Positions 26,926 through 36,002 of a stretch of DNA of 59,057 nt are shown one piece after another. The notes under the pieces were generated by a model, which was given only the letters and a program-made list of their open reading frames with translations, did no database searches and was not told the DNA's origin. This stretch comes from JAGMXM01 sp964458325 (GTDB lineage Bacteria; Verrucomicrobiota; Verrucomicrobiia; Limisphaerales; UBA1319). Position numbers and translations under genes: made by a program. The number at the start of each line of letters is the position of its first letter. The first letter of the stretch is position 1. The stretch covers positions 1-59,057 of the forward strand of contig CAYWIM010000016.1 in assembly GCA_964458325.1 (NCBI GenBank), written 5' to 3'.

Positions 26926-27699
26926 ATGCGCGCCCTGATGCGATATCCGCGTTGCCCTGGCAGCCTCTGCTCCCACCGCCATGCGTCGGTTATTCTTACA
27001 GCGATGGCGTGGGCGTCCCTGTCCTCGGTCGCGCTTCTCGTCGGCGCTGGCAACGCACCCTCTGCGGCGATCTCATCCGGCGTTGCCTCCAGGCCGCCCG
27101 CGATCGCGTACGAACCCGTTCCGCCCCGTGTCGCCCGCTGGCTGAACACCGGCAACCGCCTCTTGCGCGAGGGCAAGCCCGCCGAGGCCGCGCAATCCTT
27201 CGAGCAGGCCGCCCGCCAGGCGCCGCGCCAGGAGGATGCATGGTTCGGGCTCGGATCGGCCCGCGCCCGCCTCGGTCAATCCGAAGCCGCCATCGAAGCC
27301 TATCGAAAGGCGCTCGAGATCATGCCCGGCTTCGTCGAAGCCCACAACAACCTCGGCAACCTGCTTGCCGCCCGCCGCGACGTCGCGCAGGCCATCGAGC
27401 ATTTCGAGACCGCCTTGCGAATCATGCCCGATTACGCCACCGCCCATAATAGTCTGGGCCAAGTCCTCGCCCAGCAAGGCCGGGTCGACGACGCCCACTC
27501 CCATTTCGTCCAGGCCGTCCGGATCATGCCTGATTACGTCGAAGCCCGCTGCAACCTCGGCATGAGCTTGTGGACGCAGAACCGGCTCGCCGAGGCGGCT
27601 GCCGAGTTCGAGGAATGCCTGCGCCGGCGGCCCGGCTTCGCCCCCGCCGCGCAAGCCCTCGCCCGCATCCGGCCCGGCTTGCCCGCTCCCGCCCCGTAA
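26926..27699 (+). CDS. Secreted or anchored TPR-repeat protein
   Basis: Protein of about 257 residues. A hydrophobic segment near 22-42 is a signal or anchor; an ATG at 27004 would give a shorter and more typical signal. Residues 68-240 form five tetratricopeptide repeats of 34 residues with the usual W/L-G-Y/F-A-P spacing, including EDAWFGLGSARARLGQ and VEAHNNLGNLLAARRD. Two repeats end in the identical RIMPDY, pointing to recent internal duplication. It probably acts as a protein-protein scaffold in the periplasm; no partner is evident. The heptose epimerase gene follows 115 bases downstream. Confidence 0.8.
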   Translation: MRALMRYPRCPGSLCSHRHASVILTAMAWASLSSVALLVGAGNAPSAAISSGVASRPPAIAYEPVPPRVARWLNTGNRLLREGKPAEAAQSFEQAARQAPRQEDAWFGLGSARARLGQSEAAIEAYRKALEIMPGFVEAHNNLGNLLAARRDVAQAIEHFETALRIMPDYATAHNSLGQVLAQQGRVDDAHSHFVQAVRIMPDYVEARCNLGMSLWTQNRLAEAAAEFEECLRRRPGFAPAAQALARIRPGLPAPAP

Positions 27700-27814
27700 C
27701 CGCACGCGCGATGGGGAGTGGGGAGTATCGGCACGCGATCCGGCATGTTCGCGCCCCCGCGGACGGACCGTCCGCTGGTTGACGCCGCCGGTTGTCCAAG
27801 AGTAACCTGTCCCA

Positions 27815-28750
27815 ATGCAGAATGCGCTCGTCACTGGAGGCGCGGGATTCATCGGCTCGAACGTGGCCCTGGCTCTCCAGGAGAAATATCCCGCCGCGCG
27901 GCTGGTCGTGGTCGACGACTTCCGCTCGGGCGACTTCCACAACCTCCGTGGCTTTCGCGGCGATGTGGTCGCCGCCGACATCTCCCGCCTCGATTGGAAC
28001 GCCCAGTTCCGCGACCGCGGCTTCGATGCCGTGTTCCACCTCGCTTCGATCACCGACACCACCGTGCACGACCAGCTCCAGCAAGTGCACGACAACGTCG
28101 AGGGCTTCCGGCGGCTGCTCGAGTTCCTGGCGCCTTCCCAGACGCCTGTGGTCTACGCCTCCTCGGCCGCCACGTATGGCATGGGCGCCGGGCGGATGCG
28201 GGAAGACCAGCCGCTGGCCCCGGCCAACGTCTACGCCTTCAGCAAGGTCCAGCTCGAAAACCTCGCCGCGGATTTCGGCCGCCACTGCCCTTCCTGGCGA
28301 TTGGTCGGCCTGCGCTATTTCAATGTCTATGGCCCGCGTGAAGCCCATAAGCGCGCAGCCGCCAGCATGATCTATCAGCTGTATCGCCAGATGAAGTCCG
28401 GCCAGCGCCCTCGCGTGTTCCGATCCGGCGAGCAAAAGCGCGATTTCGTCTACATCAAGGACATCGTTTCGCTGACGCTCCAGGCCTTGGCCGCCCCCGC
28501 CTTCGGCATCTTCAACGGCGGCTCCGGCGCCGCTTTCTCGTTCAACGAGGTCATCGCCGCCCTCAACCAGGCGCTCGGCACCCGGCTTGAACCGGACTAT
28601 ATCGACAACCCGTACTCGCATTTCTACCAGCCCCACACCGAGGCCGACCTCGACCGGGTCCGGTCCGTCCTCCGATACGAGCCCCAGTATCCACCGGCCC
28701 GCGGCATCGCGGATTATGTTGCGATTCTGGAATCGGCCCCTCAGATTTAA
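27815..28750 (+). CDS. hldD: ADP-L-glycero-D-manno-heptose 6-epimerase
   Basis: NAD(P)-dependent short-chain epimerase of 311 residues, the expected length of HldD. It shows the Rossmann motif TGGAGFIGSN, the catalytic YxxxK as YAFSK, and the HldD-type blocks LRYFNVYGPRE, GEQKRDFVYIKDIV and FNGGSG. It converts ADP-D-glycero- to ADP-L-glycero-D-manno-heptose for the lipopolysaccharide inner core, implying a Gram-negative envelope with heptose-containing LPS. Other heptose genes are not in the window. The AsmA-like gene begins 14 bases downstream, so both envelope genes are probably co-transcribed. Confidence 0.93.
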   Translation: MQNALVTGGAGFIGSNVALALQEKYPAARLVVVDDFRSGDFHNLRGFRGDVVAADISRLDWNAQFRDRGFDAVFHLASITDTTVHDQLQQVHDNVEGFRRLLEFLAPSQTPVVYASSAATYGMGAGRMREDQPLAPANVYAFSKVQLENLAADFGRHCPSWRLVGLRYFNVYGPREAHKRAAASMIYQLYRQMKSGQRPRVFRSGEQKRDFVYIKDIVSLTLQALAAPAFGIFNGGSGAAFSFNEVIAALNQALGTRLEPDYIDNPYSHFYQPHTEADLDRVRSVLRYEPQYPPARGIADYVAILESAPQI

Positions 28751-28764
28751 CCGCATAGGATCTT

Positions 28765-31700
28765 ATGACTGAAACGCAACCTCAACGGCGGCAGAAACGG
28801 CCGTCGCCGCGCCGCCGGATTCTCCTGGTCTTGGCCGCCGCTCTGGCGATCGGTTTGGCCGCTCTTTACCTCCTGGTTCACAGCCAGATGTTCCTCCGAA
28901 GCATCGTCCTCCCGCGCGTCGCCCAAGCCATCGGCGCCCAAATCGAGGCCGACCGGATCGCCCTGCACCGGTTCACCCGCCTCGAGATGGACAATCTCCA
29001 GGTCCGCACAACGGGGGCCGAGCCCCTGGCCAAAGTCAAAAACCTCCGGCTCCAATACGCCTTCTGGCCGACGATCCGCGGCCGAATCGACATCCGCGAG
29101 CTGCACCTGGAATCCCCCGACATCTACCTTCTCAGCACCCCTGCTGGCAGCAACCTCGATCCCATCCTCCAGAAGCTCAGTCCCCCGCCCAAGCCCGGCG
29201 AAGAATCTCCGCCGTCCGCCCCCCTTGTCTTCTCGCTCGCCCAGGCCAAGATCGAACAGGGCCGGCTCCGGCGCGAATCGGTCGGGGCCGCCGGCGAACG
29301 CCACCAAATCGGCCTCTCGCAGATCGCCGCCTCTGTCGATCGCATCGGCAACAACGCCTCCGGCAAGCTCTCCCTCTCCTCCCAGCTCCGGCTCGAGCAG
29401 GCCATGCCCGCCGCCGCCAGCTCCGCCAACGCTATGCTCGCTGCGAGCCTCGAGGCAAATTACGAGTTCAAGCTCGACGGCCAGCTCCGCCCCCTGTCGC
29501 TCACCGGATCCAGCCGCCTCCGTATCACCGAAGCCGGGGGCGCCTGGCAGGATATGACCCAGTTCGCCAGCCAGCTCGAATGCGATCTGACCCCCACCGA
29601 AATCCGACAGATCGTCCTCCGCTTCGAGCGTGAGGGCAACCGCCTGGGCCAGGTCCGGCTCTTTGGCCCGCTCGATTGGAGAAAAAACGAAGCCCGCCTC
29701 CGCCTCGAAATCACCGGGCTCGATCGCCACGCCATGAACCTGGCGGGCGCACCCTGGGGCCTCCGCTTCGTCGCCCCCACCCTGAACGCCAGCAACATCG
29801 TCGATATCAGCCAGCAGGGCAATTTCTTCTCTTCCCGAGGCACGCTCGCCTTCCGCCAGCTCTCGATCCGAAAAGCGGACCAACAAACGCCGGCCATCGA
29901 CCTCGACCTCGATTACCAATTCAACGTCGACCGCCGGGTCCAGACTGCCCTGATCCAGCGCTTCAGCCTCCTCGGCCGCCAGGGAACCAACCCGCTGGTC
30001 CGCGTCAACCTTGAAAACCCCATGAATCTCAGCTGGGGCAATTCCTTTCGCGGCTTCAAGGAATCCACCAACCGCATCGCCATCTCCAATCTCGATCTCC
30101 AGGAATGGGCATCGTTCCTCGGCCCGATCGCGCCCGCTGGCCGGGTCAATGCCGAAGGCACCATCATCGCCCAAAAGGACGGCCAGGATCTCACCGCCGA
30201 CGTGGCCGTCCAGGCCGCCAACCTCGCCGCCCAATGGGGCGCCAACCGATTCCAGGCCGCCCAGCTCACCCTCCAGGCCCGCGGACACCTCGAGCAATTC
30301 CAGAAGCTCCACCTCGATCCCTGCCGCCTCGAAGTCAAGGACGCCGCCGGCGACCTCCTCGCCAGCCAGGCCTCCTTCGACTTCGACCGCCGCAACGGCA
30401 ACCTTCGCCTCCGCGCCAGCCTCGAGCTCGACCTCCCAGCCGCCCTTCGCCAATATCCCATCCCGCAGCTCGCCATCAACGCCGGAACCTTCAAGTGGAA
30501 CGGCCTCGCCTCTCGGGAAAAGCAAGCCCTGTCGGTCGTGGGCAGCCTGAGCCTGGCCGATTTCACCGGCCGATACGCCGATCTCGCCTTCGATCGCTAC
30601 CAGGCCGTTCTCAATTGCGACCTCGAGCTCAAGGAGGACCGCCTCCGGATCCAGCGCGCCCACCTCGATGCCCGCGAAGCATTCGAGGCCGGAGGCACCG
30701 CCGACCTCAACGGCGTCTATGACATCACCCATCGGAGCTTCCAGATCGCCTTTTCCTCTGTCGGGCTGAACCACCACATGTTCGGACCATTCCTCCAGCC
30801 CTATCTCAACCCCTACCGCCTCATCCTCGATGGCCTCAATTCATCCGGCCAGCTCTCCTACGATCCCGTCGGCGCCTCTTCTGTGCAGGGCGAGTTTCGA
30901 TGCGCCGGACTCCAGATCCAGGATGCCCAGAAACCGCTGCTTCCCATCCCCTTCACCGCCCAGCTTCTGCTCGATGCATCCCTCTCGAGCAACCACATCC
31001 AGTTGCCCAGGCTGCTCGTCCAGTGGCCGCCTTCACCCAAGGCGCGCAACGAGCTCCGCGGCCAGGGCAGCCTCAGCCTCTCTCCCTCGAACCGGATCAG
31101 CGGCCAGCTCGCCTTCCGGTCCGATGGCCTCGACGCCACGCCGATTCTCTCCAACCTCCTCGCCACAGCCACCTCGAGCGAATCCACCTCGAAAGCCCCC
31201 GAAGCCAATCCGCCCTCGGCCGCTGAGCCGGTATCGCTGCCCTTCCAGCCGCTGACGATCGACGCCCAGTTCGACCGTGTCTACCTCGGGGACATCGCGG
31301 CCACGAACTGGCAGACCACGGTCCGCATCGACGGCGGCCGCATCCAGGTCTCGCCCATGGACCTCAATCTCAACGGCGCCCCCGTCCGAATCTCCACCTT
31401 GCTGGATCTCGGCGCCCCCCTGCCGGTCTACGAGTTCTCGCTGCAGGCCGCCCGCGTCCCTATCGAGCCCATCGCCAACACGTTCATGCCTGACCAGCGG
31501 GGCCAATACCGCGGCGATCTCTCCGTGCAAGGCGCCATCCAGGGCCGCGGATTCGAAGGCGATCCGTTCCGGCAGAGCCTGGCGGGCCAGACCGACCTGA
31601 CCCTCACCAACCTCGTCATCAACGTGGTCGAACCGCGCTGGCGCCAGTTGCTCCGGCCCATCAGCCTGATCCTGCGACTGCCGGACCTGCTGGACTCCCC

Positions 31701-32298
31701 CATCACCAGCCTCGATGCCCAGGCGCTCATCACCAATGGCGTGGTTGACCTGCGGCGCTCCCACGTGCTCTCCCCCGCCTTCCGCCTTCAGGCCCAAGGA
31801 CCCACCCCGCTCGCCTCCCGATGGGGCGATTCAGCCTTGAACTTGCCCATCGCATTCGAGATCCACCGCGCGTTTGCTGAAAAAGCTCAGTTCGCCGGCC
31901 TCACCATCTCCTCGAATGACACCTACGTTAAGCTGCCCGACTTTGTCCGGCTGGGTGGCACGCTCGGCAATCCTGAAACCAAGGTCAACGAGGCCGTCCT
32001 GGTCCAGGTTCTCGGCCAGAACCTGCTCGGCCTGCCCGCCAATACGATCGAGAGCACCACCAAGGCGATCGGCAACCTCGGCGACGTCCTCAAGGGCGAT
32101 AAGAAGATCGAGGCCACCAACATCCTCAATGCCATCCGCTTCCTCAACCCCCCCGCCGCACCCGCACCAGCCCCCGCCTCCACCAACGCACCCGCCGCCT
32201 CCACCAATGCGCCGTCCGCCGACACCAACGCGCCCGCCGCACCCACCAACGCGCCCATCACCCCGCTCGATAACCTGTTCCAACGGTTCCGCCGCTGA
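28765..32298 (+). CDS. AsmA/TamB-like envelope protein
   Basis: Protein of 1177 residues with one N-terminal transmembrane helix (about 19-42) and a long periplasmic part rich in beta strands, the layout of AsmA-like proteins that bridge the membranes in lipid transport or protein insertion. The beginning (VLPRVAQAIGAQIEADRI, then LRLQYAFWPTIRGRIDIRELHLESP read in blocks) and the C-terminal domain (TLGNPETKVNEAVL) fit this family. The tail contains four TNAP repeats in an Ala/Pro linker. It sits in an operon between hldD (14 bases) and an M20 peptidase (9 bases), consistent with outer-membrane biogenesis. A long reading frame on the opposite strand is a compositional shadow. Confidence 0.85.
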   Translation: MTETQPQRRQKRPSPRRRILLVLAAALAIGLAALYLLVHSQMFLRSIVLPRVAQAIGAQIEADRIALHRFTRLEMDNLQVRTTGAEPLAKVKNLRLQYAFWPTIRGRIDIRELHLESPDIYLLSTPAGSNLDPILQKLSPPPKPGEESPPSAPLVFSLAQAKIEQGRLRRESVGAAGERHQIGLSQIAASVDRIGNNASGKLSLSSQLRLEQAMPAAASSANAMLAASLEANYEFKLDGQLRPLSLTGSSRLRITEAGGAWQDMTQFASQLECDLTPTEIRQIVLRFEREGNRLGQVRLFGPLDWRKNEARLRLEITGLDRHAMNLAGAPWGLRFVAPTLNASNIVDISQQGNFFSSRGTLAFRQLSIRKADQQTPAIDLDLDYQFNVDRRVQTALIQRFSLLGRQGTNPLVRVNLENPMNLSWGNSFRGFKESTNRIAISNLDLQEWASFLGPIAPAGRVNAEGTIIAQKDGQDLTADVAVQAANLAAQWGANRFQAAQLTLQARGHLEQFQKLHLDPCRLEVKDAAGDLLASQASFDFDRRNGNLRLRASLELDLPAALRQYPIPQLAINAGTFKWNGLASREKQALSVVGSLSLADFTGRYADLAFDRYQAVLNCDLELKEDRLRIQRAHLDAREAFEAGGTADLNGVYDITHRSFQIAFSSVGLNHHMFGPFLQPYLNPYRLILDGLNSSGQLSYDPVGASSVQGEFRCAGLQIQDAQKPLLPIPFTAQLLLDASLSSNHIQLPRLLVQWPPSPKARNELRGQGSLSLSPSNRISGQLAFRSDGLDATPILSNLLATATSSESTSKAPEANPPSAAEPVSLPFQPLTIDAQFDRVYLGDIAATNWQTTVRIDGGRIQVSPMDLNLNGAPVRISTLLDLGAPLPVYEFSLQAARVPIEPIANTFMPDQRGQYRGDLSVQGAIQGRGFEGDPFRQSLAGQTDLTLTNLVINVVEPRWRQLLRPISLILRLPDLLDSPITSLDAQALITNGVVDLRRSHVLSPAFRLQAQGPTPLASRWGDSALNLPIAFEIHRAFAEKAQFAGLTISSNDTYVKLPDFVRLGGTLGNPETKVNEAVLVQVLGQNLLGLPANTIESTTKAIGNLGDVLKGDKKIEATNILNAIRFLNPPAAPAPAPASTNAPAASTNAPSADTNAPAAPTNAPITPLDNLFQRFRR

Positions 32299-32307
32299 TC
32301 CGCCGCC

Positions 32308-33690
32308 ATGCAAAACGTCCTTGCCTACATCCGCGCCCATCGCACACGGTTCGAGAACGAGCTGATCGAGTATCTGCGCATCCCCAGTGTGTCGGCGCAA
32401 TCATCCCACCAGCCCGACATGCAGGCCTGCGCTGCCTGGATCGCCAGCCACGCGCGCCAGATTGGGCTCCGCGCCGACGTGATCTCGACCCCAGGCCATC
32501 CCGTCGTCCTTGCCCGCACTTTCACCCGCCGCACCCCGGGACGCCCTCACTTCGTCGTGTACGGCCATTATGACGTCCAGCCGCCCGAGCCCCTCGATCT
32601 CTGGCATTCGCCCCCGTTCGAGCCCCGCCGCGCCGGCCGCCGCCTCTACGCCCGCGGCGCCTCCGACAACAAAGGCCAGCACTTCGCGCACCTCAAGGCC
32701 GTCGAAGCCTGCCTCCATTCCGGCGCCGGGCTCCCCGTGGATCTCACCTTCCTCATCGAAGGCGAGGAGGAGGTCGGCAGCCGAAGCCTGCCCGCCTTCC
32801 TCCGACAGCGCCGCCGCGAGCTCCGCTGCGAGGCCTTCGTCATCTCCGATACCGGCATCCCCGACCTCCAGCACCCCGCCCTTACCTATGCCCTCCGCGG
32901 CATCGCCGCCGTCGAAGTCGCTCTCACCGGCCCATCCCGCGACCTTCACTCCGGCATCCACGGCGGCGCAGTCGATAATCCCGCCCTCGCCCTCTGCCAG
33001 CTCCTGGCCCAGCTCCGCGATCCGCGCGGCCGCATCACCGTCCCCGGCTTCTACCGCGACGTCCGCACCCTGACCGCCTACGAGCGCCGCGAGCTCGACC
33101 GCATCCCTCATTCCGACGCCGCTTACCGCCGGTTCCTCGGCACGCCTCGCCTCTTCGGCGAACACGGCTTCACCACATCGGAACGCCGGACCGCCCGCCC
33201 CACGCTCGAAATCAACGGCCTCACCAGCGGCTACCAGGGACAGGGCAGCAAGACCATCATCCCTTCCTGGGCCCGCGCAAAACTCACGCTCCGCCTCGTC
33301 CCCGATCAGCGCCCGTCCCATGTCATCCGCAGCCTGATCTCGCACATCCGACGGCTCTGCCCCCCCACCGTGCGCCTCGAGATCAAGTCCGGCCACGGCG
33401 GCGAGCCCTACTGCATGTCCCCGCGCCATCCCCTGGCCCAAGCCGCCCTCCGCGCCCTCCAGACCGCCTTCAACCGCCCCCCTGTCCTCATGCGCGAAGG
33501 CGGCTCCATCCCCATCGTCAATGACTTCAAACGCATCCTTGGCGCCGATTCGCTCCTCTTGGGATTAGCCCTTCCGGATGCGGACGCGCACGCGCCCAAC
33601 GAGAATTTCCACCTCGATTGCTTCGAACGCGGCATCGCCCTCGGCGCATGCCTCTGGCCCGAGCTCGCCCGCGCCTGCTCAAAGACATAA
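32308..33690 (+). CDS. M20-family dipeptidase
   Basis: Zinc peptidase of 460 residues. Metal and catalytic motifs are GHYDVQP (His87), GASDNKG (Asp120), EGEEEVGS (Glu153/154) and VISDTG; the C-terminal His is in NENFHLDCFERG. The order and spacing match dipeptidases of the M20 family (beta-Ala-Xaa or unspecific dipeptidase type). The dimerisation domain lies at about 200-330. It has no signal peptide, so it acts in the cytoplasm on imported dipeptides. Its gene begins 9 bases after the AsmA-like gene and is the last of that operon, converging with rnhC. Confidence 0.95.
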   Translation: MQNVLAYIRAHRTRFENELIEYLRIPSVSAQSSHQPDMQACAAWIASHARQIGLRADVISTPGHPVVLARTFTRRTPGRPHFVVYGHYDVQPPEPLDLWHSPPFEPRRAGRRLYARGASDNKGQHFAHLKAVEACLHSGAGLPVDLTFLIEGEEEVGSRSLPAFLRQRRRELRCEAFVISDTGIPDLQHPALTYALRGIAAVEVALTGPSRDLHSGIHGGAVDNPALALCQLLAQLRDPRGRITVPGFYRDVRTLTAYERRELDRIPHSDAAYRRFLGTPRLFGEHGFTTSERRTARPTLEINGLTSGYQGQGSKTIIPSWARAKLTLRLVPDQRPSHVIRSLISHIRRLCPPTVRLEIKSGHGGEPYCMSPRHPLAQAALRALQTAFNRPPVLMREGGSIPIVNDFKRILGADSLLLGLALPDADAHAPNENFHLDCFERGIALGACLWPELARACSKT

Positions 33691-33702
33691 AAGTCCGACT
33701 CG

Positions 33703-33716
33703 TCTGACAGGTCAGA
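33703..33716. terminator. Small hairpin between convergent genes
   Basis: TCTGAC-AG-GTCAGA forms a perfect six-base stem with a two-base loop (in practice four) between the stops of the M20 peptidase and rnhC. There is no U-tract, so it may be a weak bidirectional terminator or just a repeat. Confidence 0.35.
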
Positions 33717-33764
33717 ACCCCGTCCGATGCAACTCTTGGGCCATCCTCCGTGCTGAGCGGTTCC

Positions 33765-34733
33765 TCACTCCTTGCTCCTCCTCCACTCGAACCGGGGCGG
33801 CTCCGGCAATCCTTGCACACGATAAGCCGTCCGGAAATGCATCTTGGCCACCTTCGGTAGCGACTCGGCGCCGTGCCGCTCGATAAACTCCCGCGCCGCG
33901 GCCTCGACGGCCGCTGAGGCTCCCTTGGGCAGCTTCATGCCGAATTCCTTCTCGAGACGGGCCAGCCGGCTCACGAATTCGTTTCGAGCTAAGATCGACG
34001 CTGCCGCCACCGCCAGGTCCGCCTCCGCCCGGTGCCGCTGCACCAGCTCGATCTCGCGCCCCAAGGGCATCAGCGCCTGCGCCACCGTCTCGCGGTGGGC
34101 GGCGAACTGGTCGCTGATGGCGCGCACGGGCGGGGGCTGCATCTGATGCCGATGCTGCATCAGGTTCTCGATCACCCGCGCATGCCCCCACGCCAGCATC
34201 CGGTTCACGCTCCCCATCTTCTCCTGCAAGCGGTTGTACGCCTCGTTGCCGATCGGCACCACCACGCTCACCGCTCCCGGCGTCTCCCGAATCATCTTCG
34301 CCAGCTCTGCAATCCGCCGGTCGCTCGTGATCCGCTTCGAATCGCGCACCCCGGCATCCGACCACGCATTGACCACCGCCTCGTTCACATACACGCCCGC
34401 CACGCACAGCGGACCGAAGAAATCCCCCTTGCCGCTCTCGTCCACACCCAGCCGGGGAAGAAATCGCTCGGGATCCAGCACCGCCTCGTATCCATGCCGC
34501 GCCTCCTTCAGGATCAGCGGCTCGAGAACAAACTCGACAAACTCCGCCGTTTCCCGCCCTTGAACGACGAGTTTGCCGGAGCTGTACACCGTCACGTTGA
34601 GCCGATCCTTCGCCCCCGCAAAACGCGCGTATGGAACGGTGCGAGGCTCGAATCCATTCTTCTCGAGATATTCCTGCAGCGCGCCTTCCTGCTCGCCTGT
34701 CAGCGACCCCGTATAGGTCGTTATCGGTTTCAC
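33765..34733 (-). CDS. rnhC: Ribonuclease HIII
   Basis: RNase HIII of about 322 residues. The N-terminal substrate-binding domain (about 1-80, with FAGAKDRLNVTVYSSGKLVVQG) distinguishes it from RNase HII. The catalytic domain shows GVDESGKGDFFGPL with Asp98 and Glu99, Asp208 in ISDQF and Asp239 in RAEADLA, the four residues expected for activity. It cuts RNA in RNA/DNA hybrids. A GTG at 34733 begins the conserved region; an ATG at 34769 would overlap the start of mutY on the other strand. Start choice is therefore uncertain. Confidence 0.93.
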   Translation of the reverse strand: MKPITTYTGSLTGEQEGALQEYLEKNGFEPRTVPYARFAGAKDRLNVTVYSSGKLVVQGRETAEFVEFVLEPLILKEARHGYEAVLDPERFLPRLGVDESGKGDFFGPLCVAGVYVNEAVVNAWSDAGVRDSKRITSDRRIAELAKMIRETPGAVSVVVPIGNEAYNRLQEKMGSVNRMLAWGHARVIENLMQHRHQMQPPPVRAISDQFAAHRETVAQALMPLGREIELVQRHRAEADLAVAAASILARNEFVSRLARLEKEFGMKLPKGASAAVEAAAREFIERHGAESLPKVAKMHFRTAYRVQGLPEPPRFEWRRSKE

Positions 34734-34759
34734 GCGCCTGTGGTATCCTATCCCTCGAG

Positions 34760-35866
34760 ATGCGCGCAACGAGAAAACCGGATCCCGCGGAGAGCCGCGC
34801 TGTCGCCGGCTGCGTGAGCCGTCTCCGCCGGTGGTATGCGCGCCACGCGCGGGATCTGCCCTGGCGCCGGACTCGGGATCCCTATGCGATCTGGGTTTCC
34901 GAAATCATGCTCCAGCAAACCCGCGTCGCGACGGTCATCCCGTTCTGGGAGCGCTGGATGAAAACATGGCCCACGGTCGGCCAGCTGGCCGCGGCCAGCC
35001 TGGACGATGTGCTCAAGCTGTGGGAAGGACTGGGCTACTACCGACGCGCCCGCCAGATCCACCAGGCCGCCTGGATCATCGCCGACCAATACGGCGGCCA
35101 TTGCCCCCGCCAGCACGCCGATTGGCTCGCCCTGCCCGGCATCGGCCCCTACATCGCCGGCGCCATCGCCAGCATCGCCTTCAACCTGCCCGCCCCCGTC
35201 CTCGACGGCAATGTCGCTCGCGTCCTCTGCCGCTGGTTCGACATCGGCCAGAATCCAATGCGCGGCCCCGTCCGAAAACGCCTCTGGTCGCTTGCGGGCC
35301 TGCTCGTTCAGGAGGCTGCAAGCCAAGGCCGCCGCCATCCGCAATCCTGCGGCGACTTCAACCAGGCGCTGATGGAGCTCGGCGCCGTCATCTGCACCCC
35401 CCGAAATCCCCAATGCCCCCGGTGCCCGATCGCTCGAACCTGCCGCGCCCATGAGCGCGACCGGGTCGATCTCCTGCCGCGAATGCCTCCGCGGCCCCGG
35501 CCCCAGACTCGCCGCGTCGCCTGTTTCATCCTCCAGTACCGGGACCGCTTCCTGGTCGAACGCGCACCCGCCCGCTCGTGGAATGCCGGCTTGTGGGGCT
35601 TCCCTCAGATCGCCGTGCCGACAAAAGCCGCGTCCCCCGCTGCCCTGGCACGCCGCGCGCTCGGTTTCGATCCCGGATGCGCCTTCGAGCTCTCGAACAC
35701 GATCCGGCACTCGATCACCCGGTTCGATCTGCGCCTGGCGGTTTATGCGGGCCGATCCGCCCGCCGCCCACCGCCCCCCCGCCAGAACCAGCGCTGGGTG
35801 ACGCACGCCCAGATCGATCGCCTCGCGCTCTCCGCCGCCCACCGCAAAATCGCGCGCGCGCTCTGA
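34760..35866 (+). CDS. mutY: A/G-specific adenine DNA glycosylase
   Basis: MutY of 368 residues, removing adenine opposite 8-oxoguanine. Glu48 lies in SEIMLQQTRV, the helix-hairpin-helix is LPGIGPYIAGAI, and catalytic Asp149 is in VLDGNVARV. Four cysteines (212, 219, 222, 228; Cx6Cx2Cx5C) hold the iron-sulfur cluster. The C-terminal Nudix-like domain (about 245-360) reads lesions (WNAGLWGFPQI, and RHSITRFDLRL). The ATG at 34760 fits the fold. It is divergent from rnhC with only 26 bases between the chosen start codons. Confidence 0.96.
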   Translation: MRATRKPDPAESRAVAGCVSRLRRWYARHARDLPWRRTRDPYAIWVSEIMLQQTRVATVIPFWERWMKTWPTVGQLAAASLDDVLKLWEGLGYYRRARQIHQAAWIIADQYGGHCPRQHADWLALPGIGPYIAGAIASIAFNLPAPVLDGNVARVLCRWFDIGQNPMRGPVRKRLWSLAGLLVQEAASQGRRHPQSCGDFNQALMELGAVICTPRNPQCPRCPIARTCRAHERDRVDLLPRMPPRPRPQTRRVACFILQYRDRFLVERAPARSWNAGLWGFPQIAVPTKAASPAALARRALGFDPGCAFELSNTIRHSITRFDLRLAVYAGRSARRPPPPRQNQRWVTHAQIDRLALSAAHRKIARAL

Positions 35867-36002
35867 CCTCGCCCGCCCTGCGCGGAGAACTCCTGCGCCT
35901 GACCGCCGATCCCGCCGCCGCCCGGATCGCGAGGCGGATCGGCTCGATGGATCGGGAGAATTTCTGTTGCGCCGAATTTGTCTCTCCATGTAGTACTTGG
36001 GC

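Noticed and set aside
28747..30777. 676-codon open frame on the minus strand opposite the AsmA-like gene
   Set aside because: GC-rich coding sequence produces long stop-free antisense frames; the translation is acidic low-complexity without known motifs, while the plus strand has clear family features.
35867..36002. Possible small gene between mutY and the octaheme cytochrome
   Set aside because: A frame continues through here, but it lacks a start with a ribosome binding site and has no recognised family; probably the upstream region of the cytochrome gene.
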